Shown here piece by piece: positions 36,001 through 48,800 of a stretch of DNA of 64,000 bases. A program made the translations under genes and the position numbers. The stretch comes from Saksenaea vasiformis B4078 (taxonomy: Eukaryota; Mucoromycota; Mucoromycetes; Mucorales; Saksenaeaceae): contig JNDT01001930.1 of assembly GCA_000697055.1 (NCBI GenBank), positions 89,030-153,029 on the forward strand, read 5' to 3'. A model generated the notes under the pieces. The model saw only the letters and a program-made list of their open reading frames with translations. It was not told the DNA's origin and ran no database searches. Numbering within the stretch: position 1 is the first letter of the stretch; each line of letters opens with the position of its first letter.

Positions 36001-36648
36001 AAACAGAATTGAGTATAATGTCTTTGAAAGAGTGTAGTATATTCATTGTTCTGTTCAATTAACAATTCAATAAAGAGATACATCCATCTGCTGTGTAATG
36101 CATGGGTATAAGATCATTGTTTTCCTAGGTACAACCCAAATTGGCATGCGAAAGGTGTCTGTCACTGCCGAAGCAACAATGACACAGAGATTTGCAAATG
36201 GTGTTTTAGCAATGTCAATGTCAGAAAAAAAAAAAGGCAACGTGCGAAGACTATCTGTCATGCAGCTCCCGCGTGTGAAAGACGGGATTGAATAATGAAA
36301 GAACCATTACTTCCTTATTATCATTTCATTATACACATTAAGGAAAGGAGCATAAGAATAACTAACGGTGCAGGTTATCTTCCTCATCTGCTCGCCAAAG
36401 CATTCTGACATAGTAGTGCACTAAAAACTCCAATTGATGTGCGCCCGGACAATGGCCATTTTGGGTTAGTATTCTCAAAGAATTAGACGCAGCATGAAGC
36501 AACGACGTAGGGACGAAGAGAACTCAGTTTCGACGGACGATCAGTTTCCAAAAGCTTATTCACAAAACGGAATGTACATAAATACACACACCTGCTCAAC
36601 CATCTTTACATAATCGAATCAGCATCCCTACTTCTTTTCAAAAAAAAA
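33075..36648. other. 3.5 kb gene-poor region
   Basis: It begins with the T-rich 3' UTR of the Rho GEF. The remainder has only motif-free frames, the longest at 35259-35687 (about 142 codons, including a CA microsatellite translated as HTHTHT). The last 150 bp before 36649 should hold the HMG gene promoter, ending in a poly-A run directly before the ATG. Confidence 0.45.
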
Positions 36649-37825
36649 ATGGCACAGTCAAAGGACAAGGAACGCATCCCAAGACCAATGAACTGTTTTC
36701 TGATTTATCGTCAAGCGATCAAGGACAGGATCACGTCAATGGCTCCAGGGGCCAATCACCGAGATATTTCAAAAGTCGTTGCGAAATGGTGGAGAGCAAT
36801 GAGCGAGGACCAGCAGAAGGAATATCGAAATCTCGCCGAATCTGCAAAAGCAGAGCATGCAAAACAGTATGCTAACTATGCATGAACTTTCTACGATTAC
36901 TGACAAGTTCATTTTCTACTTTGACAGATATCCGCAATACAAGTACTCACCTAGGAAAAAACAGACGCGCCAGCGCAGAAAGTACACGCGAAAAAACAAA
37001 TCTGGGTTCACATCCCGCTCCGAGGAAAATAACAGGGTCATGGAACTCATGTACAGCAGCGGCGATATGACGCAGTGTCCTTTAATCGATCAACCTGTGA
37101 AAGAAAACGAAACAAGACCTCAACTGGGTACCACGACATCCAGAAGGCCTACAGCGATACGTTCACCAAAAGATGTCCCTTCCTCACCCTCTTCAGAAAG
37201 CGTTTGCTACGTTTCACCCTGTTGTTCGAACAGGATGCCATGCGACACTGAATTTAAACTTATCCAAAGGCCCACTTGCTCGTATGAATCGCCTGTACCG
37301 TTTGACATACCTATCATGGAGACGCATATGCCAGAAGAAGACCCCGCTGCGGTCAGTTGTTGTGCTCCGTCTCCATCACCATCCTGCTCCTATGGTCGTC
37401 ATACGCCATGCGACTCAGAGGCAAAATTCCTTCAGACACCCACATGTTTGTACGAATCATCCATGCTGTCCTACATGCATACCGTGGAGACGACTGTACC
37501 AAACGAGGATCCCATTGTGTTATCAGGTGGCACAGCCTACTTCCTTGACTACCCAACGCCACCTTGCAATTTCTACGGTTACAGTGCACCTTGTGATACA
37601 GAGATTACATTCCCACATGAAAAAGCATACGAGACACCATTCTACTCTGAAAGAACACCCATGGCAGAAACAATTCCCTACGAAATGTATATCAACCCTC
37701 GTTTGCTATTTACCGAGAAACCCGTACCTAATCAAAACGTTTACATGTCAGCGCCATCTATTCCAACACCAGTAAACTACTCAGCATTTTACTACGGTCC
37801 AGATTCTCTTTTCCCCCTTCTCTAA
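36649..37825 (+). CDS. MATA-type HMG-box transcription factor with Cys-rich repeats
   Basis: Two exons (36649-36866 and 36928-37825) encode about 370 residues. The N-terminus is a MATA/SRY-class HMG box: 'RIPRPMNCFLIYRQAIK', 'ISKVVAKWWRAMSEDQQKEY', then after the intron 'HAKQYPQYKYSPRKK' and a basic tail 'QTRQRRKYTRKNK'. The intron splits the box just before the conserved P-x-Y-K-Y-x-P. The rest holds about three imperfect repeats of 55-65 residues with PCD(T/S)E, a Pro-Thr-Cys-x-Tyr-Glu-Ser core and an acidic E-D-P end. The family includes mating-type and other sequence-specific regulators. The neighbours (Rho GEF, DNA-PKcs) are not the transporter/RNA-helicase pair that flanks Mucorales sex genes, so this is more likely another HMG regulator. 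Confidence 0.88.
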
Positions 37826-39821
37826 GCAGAAGCCCTTCCTTTGTTTTACGATGTGTATCATGTACCTACTTTTTTCATTTCCTCCCTATGGTCATTTTTT
37901 TTATTTTTATTCTTGTAAGCATCGGTACCGGTTTTGCCTTATCTATGATTTTTTGCTTGTACTTAGTAGCGTTAAAACAGCATGCACATGTTTCTTGTAT
38001 TGTTAATATTTTCTTCTTCTTTTCTTTCTTTTTTACTTCCTTAGGCTACTTTTGAACGACATACAACAGTTTATAGGGTTTTTTTCTTGGTTCTATTGTT
38101 AACTAAAGATATTTTTAATTTGAAATACACTCAGGTTTTTAAAGAAATTATCACTGTTGCGGTCTTTTTTAACGTGACATTTCGAGTGCATGGCGCGCAA
38201 CGTGTTCCCACAGGCCTAGGCTTCTTATTCTCAACCTATCGGGAATTATCCTTCCCGGAAAGAGAACAAAAAATGCATCGAGGCTGAAAGAATGATTGTA
38301 TTTGCATCATGCGGGTAAAGCCATAGGACTCCTTTCTTTATTCCGTCGAGTGTCTTGATTTCGGGAAGGAAAAGTGAGAAAGCTCTGTTTTCGCTCACGA
38401 AAATAGAGCAAATGATCCGTTCCGCCTATGTCAGTGTTCCAGAGCTTTACCTTACTTCTTTGATATACCTTTCCATAGCTGGAGGGGATAAACATGCGAA
38501 TCATCCGCTAGATGCATGTCGCATTTCTTTTATTCGAACTAAATGGCAACTGCCAAGCCCAAAGTTTTGTTTCCTGTAAACCTTTTCCTTGTAATTGATT
38601 GATACAAAAGCGCTGACTTCACTACAATAAAGTACCTTTCACAACACAGACAACTTCATCGTTGGCATGACGTACGCACCGACCATACATCCATCTGTTC
38701 GATCGGTTAAACTTGCACGCTGTCTAGGCTATGCCAACTTAGAGAGCGCCGAAAAGACTAATAACAACTACCATAGCAAACTTTGTGGCAAGGTAACATG
38801 AAAACGTAAACGATAATTTAGTGAGAATTCAACAACAAACAAAAAAAAGCCGGAATGCAATAAGAGAATAGAGAAGCACGGAAGCATTTTGTAGTACTCA
38901 ATGAAGACATTACTACCGATAATAAATCAACATGGTTAGCGCTCCCTGATCATGGTGCGCCGCAGTGATTATGTTACCCACCGAAAGAGAAACACGGAAA
39001 TAGCAATGGTGAGCTTGAAGTCAACGCTTCTGCTCTTTGTGTGAGAGTGTGTTAAGCTTCATTGCTGTTCTGCATCTAGTTGGTGCCATTATACATGTGA
39101 TTTCAAGCAGACATGGTAGCAAATTCGAAGAATAACATGCATTCCGAGATTTCCGTGGTTACACAATCCTGCTGTTTAAGGTTGTGTATCAAGATTTTTT
39201 TCTACACGGTTCTACATTTTGGGCCAGCTTTAGATTGTTCGGCGTGAGCTTCAACTCAATTTTTTCTTGGCGCAAGTTTCGCGAGTCGTGTACTCAAAAT
39301 TTGTTTAGAGTAGCTTTAAAAATCATTTAATCAGCAGTAGTGATGTCCAATGATTAATAACACAATAGTCATATAACGGAACATTGACGATCCATTTGTT
39401 ATTTGAGAGATCGCGAAACAGGCACAAGTGGAGGTACTACGAGCGATTAGAAAGTCCTGGATCCATAGCTGGGATACAGGCGTTGAATGGAATAATAGAC
39501 GAAGCACAGATTCATTACTAGCACCTTGTCAGAAGCGTGGTATATCTGCATTGTTCAATGCCGGCTCTTCACGAACGCTTCAAGAATGAATGGATTTGCG
39601 TGACTTACAATAAACCGTATGACTTAGATGAATACGCAGAACCACCTTGAATGCATGCCTCTGGTTAGATATATGGTATTTCTTCTAACGGCGCGTCATC
39701 CGTATGTAATTTTCTACCTGGATGTGCCAGCATCAGATTCTAGTTCAATCACCGATAGAGTCACAAAAGCGTTTCTGATACAATGAAATGAGACGGTGGT
39801 CTATTGTATCCGTACGGCGAC
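37826..39821. other. 2 kb spacer with a terminal-repeat relic
   Basis: No gene supported. It starts with T-rich 3' UTR sequence. Near its right end (39251-39325) is a diverged copy of the terminal repeat that flanks the Fanzor locus at 58-62.7 kb. Confidence 0.5.
39251..39325. repeat. Decayed solo copy of the Fanzor-element terminal repeat
   Basis: TCTTGGCGCAAGTTTC...TTTGTTTAGAGTAGCT aligns without gaps over 52 bases to the reverse complement of the repeat at 62590-62640 (about 36 identities by eye), sharing a TTTAGAGTAGC core, and continues upstream through ACTCAATTTTTT. No partner copy was found nearby, so it may be a remnant of an excised or decayed element. Confidence 0.45.
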
Positions 39822-42800
39822 ATGTCAGCGCTTTCTCAGCTAGAAAGCTTGTTACAAGAGCTTGTCGATGGGAATGGTGCCGCCACGATCCCTGAAAAGA
39901 CTGTTCAAACTATCGTTGACAAAAAGTCTCTCGCGACAGACATTGCAAGATTCGTCCTTAATGATGTTGCGGACGAAGATCTTGGTGAGTGTAGTGCTAA
40001 ACGATAAAAAAAAAAAGGAACCATGCAGAATGCGTTGGGTGGACAAACAAGAGAGAGAAAGAATGAGCACTAGACGTGCTAATGATGTTCATTGCAGATT
40101 ACGCGTCTTCATTACTTCTTCATCATGAGCGCGGCATATTGCGGTTTTTAAATAGCAACCTACAATCGCGTGACAACCTAATCACAGCAGCGCAATCGAT
40201 CCTTCTCGATATGTTAAACTCATTTATTGCAAAAGCCCAAATTATTCTTCAGACCTATGCGCTCAGAATCAAAGTATGCTTCGCGATCCTTACTATGTCT
40301 TTTTATTTATCATTTCATCAGACAACATGTATGACAATGACTGAATCGCCATCCACTTCTGTGCGTAGCTCTGCCTTGGCAGTGCTGGCAACGTTACTTG
40401 ATTCAGAAAAGAGTCATCTAGACACAGATATTTTGGATATTGACAATATCTACAAAAAGTAAAAATGAAAAACACATCCAGAATGGAGACTTATCCTAAT
40501 CCGCTGTAGATATGCCCATCAATTTGTCCTTGCTGCATCAAAGGTCCCCGACACCGTCAAGGCCCGTATTCTAGAACTTTTAGGTGTTATTGCCAAATAC
40601 CATTCCATAGTCATGAATGAAGAAAGATCGAAAACATACGTACGATGGAACCTTGGGACGTTAGAAAAGCAGCTGTTGCAGGATGAAAAGGCCGGAAATA
40701 TAATCGTTTCTGGATGCTTTAATGGCATGAATGACTTCCTCGACGGGGAAAATTCTACTGTTGCTCCAGGTACGATATGCATCCGTTGTGCTAGCAATTG
40801 TGGCAAACTTTTCTTTGCTGTCATTTAGATTCTACTGAAAGCAATCGATTATATCGTCTCGTTAAAGTCGTACTCAATATACCTCCAGATCTCAGCCGGT
40901 ATATGGCACCAATAGGTAACATACAGAGTTCTTAAGGTGGCGTCAAGTAACATTGCTTTCAGCTGCATTAACCTTGTTCGCAAAACATGCGGCGCTGTTT
41001 TCCAACCACATGATTGAAGACGGCGAATTGTTGTATAACTATCTTAAGGCGATAGCAAGTCATCAGAACAGAGATCTTTCAAAACTAGCATACAGAGCAA
41101 TGGAGTCTCTCTTAGAGCAGGTAATGTGCGTCTCTATTTGTTAAAAGCTTATTTATGATTATCTCTCAGGTGGCAGCAACAATGGCAAAAACCACGGCAG
41201 GCGCTGCAGAGAAGCAATTATTTACGGTAAACAAAATATGAAGGACTCTATGCATGCTTATTAACGTATTCCGTTCAGTTCTTCCTAACCAAGTTTTTGT
41301 CTGTATTACGGCAAGATTACGACAAGACAAACGTCTCGGAATTAGCTGTTTCCATTCGTGGCTTAGGCTACTTTTCAGATGCATGCAAAGCCTATATGAA
41401 AGCTCATGAATTTGATTTCCTTTGTGGCGAATTATTAAAGAAAAGCCGCTGGTTTTATTCAGAGTAGGTGAAGAACTCTCGAAACTTCCTGATTGCTTAC
41501 AGGTTCTATCTTAGGGCTAACCTAGACCAGGGCCAGCTGATTGCGCACTTGCCGTCATTTATCCAAGCATATACTCAATTCGCCAGTCAAATAGATACCT
41601 TAACAATGGAATGGTCTTCAAGTCTGACAAAAATGGCGAAAGTCCTCGTTTCAAACTTTTCTAGAATCCTATTCTACCGTCGATCGACAGCCGTTTATGC
41701 AATGCATCACCTATTTTGGATGCTGTATCTCAGGGGAGAAGGAACTTTACGAGGCTTCTTAGGTGATTTCTGTACGTATTAAGTCGCCATGTTACAGTAG
41801 AGCTCTAATTTTTCAATTGCATTAGTCTATCATGCTTTGGTATGCACTTGCACCGAGGTCGACTCAGAGAATGGACCAAAAGATACACCGCACTACGTTG
41901 AGATGCTTGCTTTCTGGGATGTCATGGTTTTCCCTCAAAGGAAGGATGGTCAGAGCGGTGATCGGGCCACGCCAGTGCAACAGCGAACCTATAATACTAT
42001 TGTATATGCAGAGTTCTTGAACGCTTTTATGAGGCTTGTCAACGCTTTTAATCTGGACATCAAAGTCGTCAGTGACGCTGAAGAAGAGGGACAGCAACAG
42101 CAAAATGCCGAGGCTCTCATCACGTTGGCTTCGAATGCATTGATGCCGGTGAACCAGAAAGATTTTCTATTATTTCAGAACCTTGTTGAGTTTTGGTGTC
42201 AGTTGCTTCCACGGCTCGAGACAAATCAACTACGGAATTGGGTCTATATTGCCGGTAGCTCTTTAACGGATGCCAGTTTGCGGATGCCGCTTGTGAGCGG
42301 TTTTTATAAAATGATGTCGGTTCTCCTTACGGTCGCAGATAAGCTTCATATCTTCCACGGCTATAAGCATATGAAACAGAAACAACAGCGAGGCAGCGTT
42401 GACATACCTGATGAACAGGTAACGTTGTATAATAATAGAAAACGTTGTCTGATGAGAAAAGTAGATAGATAGCCACGCTACATTTCTTCTTTTTCAGAAT
42501 TATTTGAAAGAGGTATGGCATCGAGCCCAGCAATTCAAGGATGAATTATTAGCCTCGTGTCTGCGATTGATGCTGGCTTGTCCGCTGCACTTCTTTGATC
42601 TGCCCGAACTGATCTCTCCCCTTCAAACGGCGCTCCATCTCGGAATCAGCTACTACCCTCTTGCATGGATTGCTCTGGATGCACTTGAACTTCTGCTAGG
42701 CCCAGATGCTCCCGTTTCTGCTGATGAGACGTTTTTGTCTGAAGTCCTGCCCCATATGAACGAGTACCTTTCTCTGGAAATGAAATTCAAAACGGAGGCC

Positions 42801-45800
42801 AGGAACACGAAACGCCCCTACAAACCATCTATGACCGCTGTACGCCGATTTGACGTGCATAAAAGAGCAAGTCCTGATAGAGGACAGACGGAAGCCATGA
42901 GTCTTCGTGATGTACAACTGCGTATCTTACGGATTCTGGCTCGGTTAGGAGGGAGGAATAAAATGTTGCTTAGAACGGACAGATCGACCAAAACGGATGC
43001 CGTCGTTCCTGCAACGTCTCAAAATAGCGATACCATGAGCAACTTGACGCTTGCGTGGGATCCGGCGCGACCGCTCCGGCTTCAACTCCCTTTTCCAAAT
43101 GCAAAGATCGAAATTACAGTTGGTAAGGCTCCGTATGGCACGGGATATTAGTTCTAACTGGAAAATAGATGAAATGCTGCCGAGAATATGCGAGCTGGCT
43201 GAGACTTCGCCAGACAGAAAGGTCAAAGTTGCTGCATGCGAGTTACTTCATGCACTTGTCTTGATAATGATTGGTAACAGCGCCTTCCAAGCAAAAGACG
43301 AGCAAGAAGCAGTTAAATCACGCTATCACAAGCTCTACCTTCGTATCTTTCCACTTCTCTTGCGACTTGCGGTTGACATTGACCAGGTTGCCAGAGACAT
43401 GTTTCGACTCCTAATAACGCAGTTGATCCACTGGCTGACAAATAACGCACAGTACGAGAATCCTGAAACGATTGCTCTTTTGCAGACCTGCATCGATGCG
43501 ACATGCAGCGCAAATGCTGGTCTTCGTGATTATGGTGCCGACTGTCTTCAGGAGTTCACCAAATGGACAATAAAGCAAACCAAAGTTCAGATACGTGAAG
43601 GTCCATTGAACATCAAATCTTTGCTGAAACGTATCTATAATCTCGCTACCCATCCAAGCGCAGCAAAGCGACTTGGAGCGTCTATCATTTTCAACCGTAT
43701 TTATCGTATTTTCCGGGAAGAAGAAGCATTGGTAGACGGCTATACGCTGGAACTCCTGCAAAAGCTGTTTGTGAGCTTACAACTGGCGGAAAACGACCAT
43801 CCTTCGATAGGTAAGGGAATCCATTGTGGAAACACATTTGTTCATAATTTATCCCTTCTTTGACAGGTACTCGTGAACAGACTACGGCTGCTATCTCACA
43901 TATCAAGCGGATTATCCGTGTCAAAATGAATATCCTTTTATCTGAGACATCGGTACGAAGACCATTTCCGGGCGCTGAACGCTCCGATTTGCCATCCGTC
44001 GTAGCATGGACTTTTCATCAAACGGGACAACCTCAGAGAGGCTATGCTAAGGCCTGTATGGCTTTCTTTAGTGAATTTGTGCTTGGCCTCCCAGGTAGCT
44101 GTCAACTCCTTTATCATATACTATCAATAGGTTTTTAACGTGCTCAATGAAATGCTGTAGGTACTGAAAATGCGAGTAAATGGCTACGGCAGCAGCAGAC
44201 CAAGAATCCGCGCCTGTTACTCGATGTTTATGAGACGGAAAAACTCATTCCCCCTCACTTGGATGAGACGTTTTCTGTTGCCCACTATCTCCAGTGGCTC
44301 CAACAGCTGATCTGCGCCTTCGATGGTTATGTGTGGCTAATGGAGCGCAATGTTATTGAAACCAACGACGTGATTGGCCAGCAATCGTCTACGTTACTCA
44401 AAGCAATGTTATTCTTTGTCCAACATGAACCGCTTCAGTTACTGGATCGGGTGGCCAAAGAAAGCCTGGTAGAGCGCTCGAGGGCCCTCTCCCTTTCTGC
44501 TTATGCCGGGTTGCAAATGGTTCACTTATTTGAACTGTTTCTAAGATCTGCCCAAGCACAGGATGCTTTGGATACGTTAGAAAGCTGTGGACTGTTGCTG
44601 AATGAAGGTCTCAGTCATTTGATAGCAAGAATGTTTGTATTTCCCACGCAGATGGTAGAAGCTTCCCAGGCCGAGCAAGGAACCATGTCCGCGCTATTAA
44701 GTGTGAGAAGGATGAAAGCGACTGTAGGAAGCTTTCTTAGTATTGCAACCGATATCAGCCCTGTACGCTTCTTGCGGTTCCTTGTGCGAGCGATCGGGAC
44801 GGCATTGAACAATGCCAAGGTGGATCTCGAGAACTTAGTCTTAACTCAAGGTAAAAAAAAAAATAATAATAATAGAAATAAAAATAAAAAAAAGATGGTA
44901 GCGGGCGCGGTGTATACTTACTTTCTGACAGGGAGCACTAGCAGCATATCACAAGCCATTGAAGCTATTAAGCAATTGCAGTCTCTCCACTTGTTGGATT
45001 TATTTTGCGGAGAAAATTATAAGCAAAGAGGTCGTCATGTCGCAACAACTGCAGATGAATACTGCCAAAAACTGTTTGACAAATTCATTGAGTACCATGC
45101 AACGGAAGAGGACATGTGGATCACTGTCTTGGGAAAAATGCTTGAGATCGTGTTCAGTCAACCTGGCTTTTCGCTCTCTCATGGTGCTTCCCTCCTTGTA
45201 AGTCGATATCCGATATGATATGGTATCTCAATCATCTGCGATGTAGGGTTTTGCTGGTCCGCTCGAGAAGAAAGATGAGGTGGAAAAGTTGACAATCTAT
45301 CAGAAATACAGCTATTATGTAAGTTCTGAGAATATATGTAGATGTGGATATATCGATTTACTCATTCATATCAGATCAATGGATGCATTGCGTCGAATTT
45401 CAAGGAGTTTATTCCTATTTTCACCTCTCGTTTGCAAGATGGCCTTGTCCGAGATGTCTTGCTTGGGATGGTTGGCCACTTGTCCGTCTCAAAGACCACA
45501 CGCAAACACGAGATTACTTGTTTCATGCAGGACGTAAGTGAGGCAGAAAACTGCATACGATAACCTGATGCAACTTGCTCCATTCACAGCTGGTGGCTGA
45601 ACCATCGTTTTTGGAAAAACTGTAAGTTACTAGAAATGCTGAGTAAGATCTTTGCATGATATTAATACTTGTGAGAAGGGTTCACGTTTGGTACGATCGT
45701 GGAAGATTTCTCGATTTGGTTACCATATTCAAAGGAATTTTCGAATCAGACCCAACTGTTCTTTCGCGGTCAAAAGATGAAGAGATATTCGCCATCTTTT

Positions 45801-48800
45801 GCAATTCACTTTGTCGTATGCTTGAACGAGACGTACCTCTTTCCGCCAAGAATGGAGTCTTTGAGATATTGCCAGTTTACTTATGTGTTGAAGGACCACA
45901 CTTGGATAAGGTAAGACATGTTGGAACAATCGTCAGAGTCTAAACCATACGATAGCTCGCGCATCTTTTAAAAGATACTGTGAACATGCAGCTTCCCACT
46001 TCTTCAACTGACTTGAAGCGAGGGTCGGACGAGTAAGTTGCATTTATATTGTCTTTGCGCAACTCACAATAGAAAAAAAGGTATAACGATTATATTACGG
46101 CGTTGGATCGCTTGCTGGACGTAATGGCTACTTTGCATTCGGTCCTCATTTTCAAGACTCTTATACCTACATTTATTCAAGAGAGTAACCACACTCATGC
46201 TGAGGCAATTCGCCAAGCTATTGCTACATTCTCGGAAGGCCTGGGTCTCACAAGTTTTGAGCAGGTGTCGCAAGGTTGTTTCAAGTAGGTGTATATACAC
46301 ATGAAAAGAACATGAAAGACGTTCAATTTATTTTATTTATTTATTTATTTTTGCTCGCTAGGTACTTTGCAGATGGAACGCTTCCTATGAATTTGAGGCA
46401 AAATGCTATGGAAATTATTATATCCATGCTACCACTTGTTCCGGACAGCCATGTGGTTGCCTTCTACACAACAAACATTGTATATATGATGAGCATTATC
46501 AAGAGAGAATTTATTCGACGAGGAACGGACGACGAAGTCATTAACGATCTGAACGAAAAACGATGCTGTTTCCGCCTAATGCAAATATCCTTTTTTTTTT
46601 CTTCAATGGATATAACTGAATTAGCGCGATTACACGTTGTCCTTAACGTTTATATCTGCACATCCTCTATGAGCGGTTGCCCATGAACGAGGTCCATAGC
46701 CCAGAAAGCAAGATCAGTGGTGCGTGGGAAGAAGCACAAAAAACGCCGGGACAGGGTCGCAAGATGACGATTGATCTTGTTGGTATGGCAAATCGGACAA
46801 AAAATAGGAAGGTTTGTATTTGTATGGCGTTTCAATGCAATGACATGCTCTATAGAGTCATCCAGAAGCGGAGCGAATCGCAAAGGCAAGGCTAGTATGT
46901 CAACAGGGTGCCTACAATGCTGCGGCTGCCGCGATTCTACGAACCCAAACGAGCGAAAAGTTTTACGTAGGCTTTTTATTCATGGAAAAGCCCAAGGAAC
47001 CTCTTTGGGAAAACATTATTGATCTTCAGCAGCAAATCCATCTTGTTACTGAACTTGAGCAGCCTTTGACGACGCGTCGTTCAGAGTACCTCCAGATGCA
47101 GCGTACCTCAAAACCCAAGAAATTCAGTAGAAATGTTTCTTACATGTCATCTGTGGCCATTGCCGGGAGCAGGTAGGCGTTCATCCCATCATGTACCATG
47201 TATTTATCGATTCTTTTTAGTTTGTCGCAGGCATCATTATCTGAGGTACTTTGTGTTAACAAAAGTTGCGGATTATGGTAATAACCGAGCTTTATCAGAT
47301 GGCATTGGAAAGTAGAGAGGGCTCTCCTGGTACGGAAAGCGCTCCGGGAAGCCCTGAAAAACAAGAAGAGCAAGTGACAGAGGGCGCGACATCTGAGCTC
47401 GAAGTCGATCAATTGAACGAGAATCCTTGTATGTCTATGCTGGTAACTGTGGTCCAAAAGCTACACAAAGGAGTCACAAAGGCGGAACCATCGGAACGCA
47501 TGCCACTGTGGATGACCGAAATTTACAGAGCGTACACAGCATCAGGTAGCGGCAGTGCACTAATTTAGTTTTTGTCACTAAATTAGCATATACTACAGAA
47601 GCACCGCTTGTACTACGTCTGTTCTTCGCCAAATTAATTATCAACTACCCAGAAGCATTCGAAACCTATGCGAACTATTGGATACGACCATTAATGAATC
47701 TTGTCATCGTTGGAGAGCAGTATGGCGAACCGATGAACTATTTTGTTCAGGTACCGACTTGGTGCTATAAACTTGCGTTTTAACTAACCAAGGTGGATTT
47801 TCTCTAGGATCTTTGTACATTAATTGCTACTTGGGGTGGAAATGTCCAGTTAGACGATTCATACGACGACCGTTACCTGGTGTTCCAATTTGTCGTATGT
47901 ATTATGGTTCCAAGTATCACTCCTTTTTGACTTCCCTTTAGACCTATCTTATGCGTCACGCGTATCACGAAAACACACGTGTTCTCAGAGGCAATATACA
48001 ACTTATCAAGGACGTATTCGACAACTGGAAGCAGCTAATTATTGTCCCAACAGTAAGTTAAACGGATGCGCTACAAAGAGAATCTAAAGCGTTTATTAGA
48101 AAATGATATATGACCAATTCAGCGACCCTGACAAGCAACTGAGACGCAACCAAGTCGGGTTACAGCTCGTGGGCCTCGTTCTGGTGCACGATATCGATCC
48201 ATATTATGACGGGCCAGAAGTTGACCTAGCGGGCGTGAATGAATTGCAATTTTTCAGCACGTTGTTAGAGAACTTAAGTAACAGGAATAAGGCTGTCTAC
48301 GCAGATGCAGCAGAGGTAGCTACATTTTGCTTCAACTGCAAGCTCAAGCTGTCTGTATGTCTTTTAGGTGGCAGCATGGTACCTAGATCACAAGAAAAAA
48401 GCGGCTAGTGCATTGGCAGACGTATTGCATGAGGCGACTATGAAAAAGGTTTTTTTTAAGTTACCTGGAACGCCCCTTGCTTAAACTTCCCTTTATAGCT
48501 GTCGATCTTTAACCCCACAAAGAATACTGGCGAGATTATTCCTTTTCTGACGTGTTTGCATCGGATGCGTTTACACGATACAAGTCTGTGCAAACCGTTT
48601 GTCACAAAGGTCATCTATATGCTTCCGAGACTCTATGACAATTACAAGGTTATGGCTATTGAAATTATTACGTCTTGTCGAGACGTGATTGAAGATATCT
48701 TTGCCACTCTCCAAAAGAAGGGATTATTAGAAATGCTGCGACACAGGTAAGTTATGCCCTTTTCTAGATATTTGCCTTAACTGTATATTGCAGAAATGAT

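Noticed and set aside
36430..36485. A retroviral-type integrase motif (VRPDNGHFG)
   Set aside because: The frame is only about 20 codons between stops, with no other integrase or reverse-transcriptase motif nearby. Chance is more likely.
36649..37825. The Mucorales sex locus (sexM/sexP HMG gene)
   Set aside because: The HMG box is of MATA type, but the known flanking genes of that locus (triose-phosphate transporter and RNA helicase) are not here.
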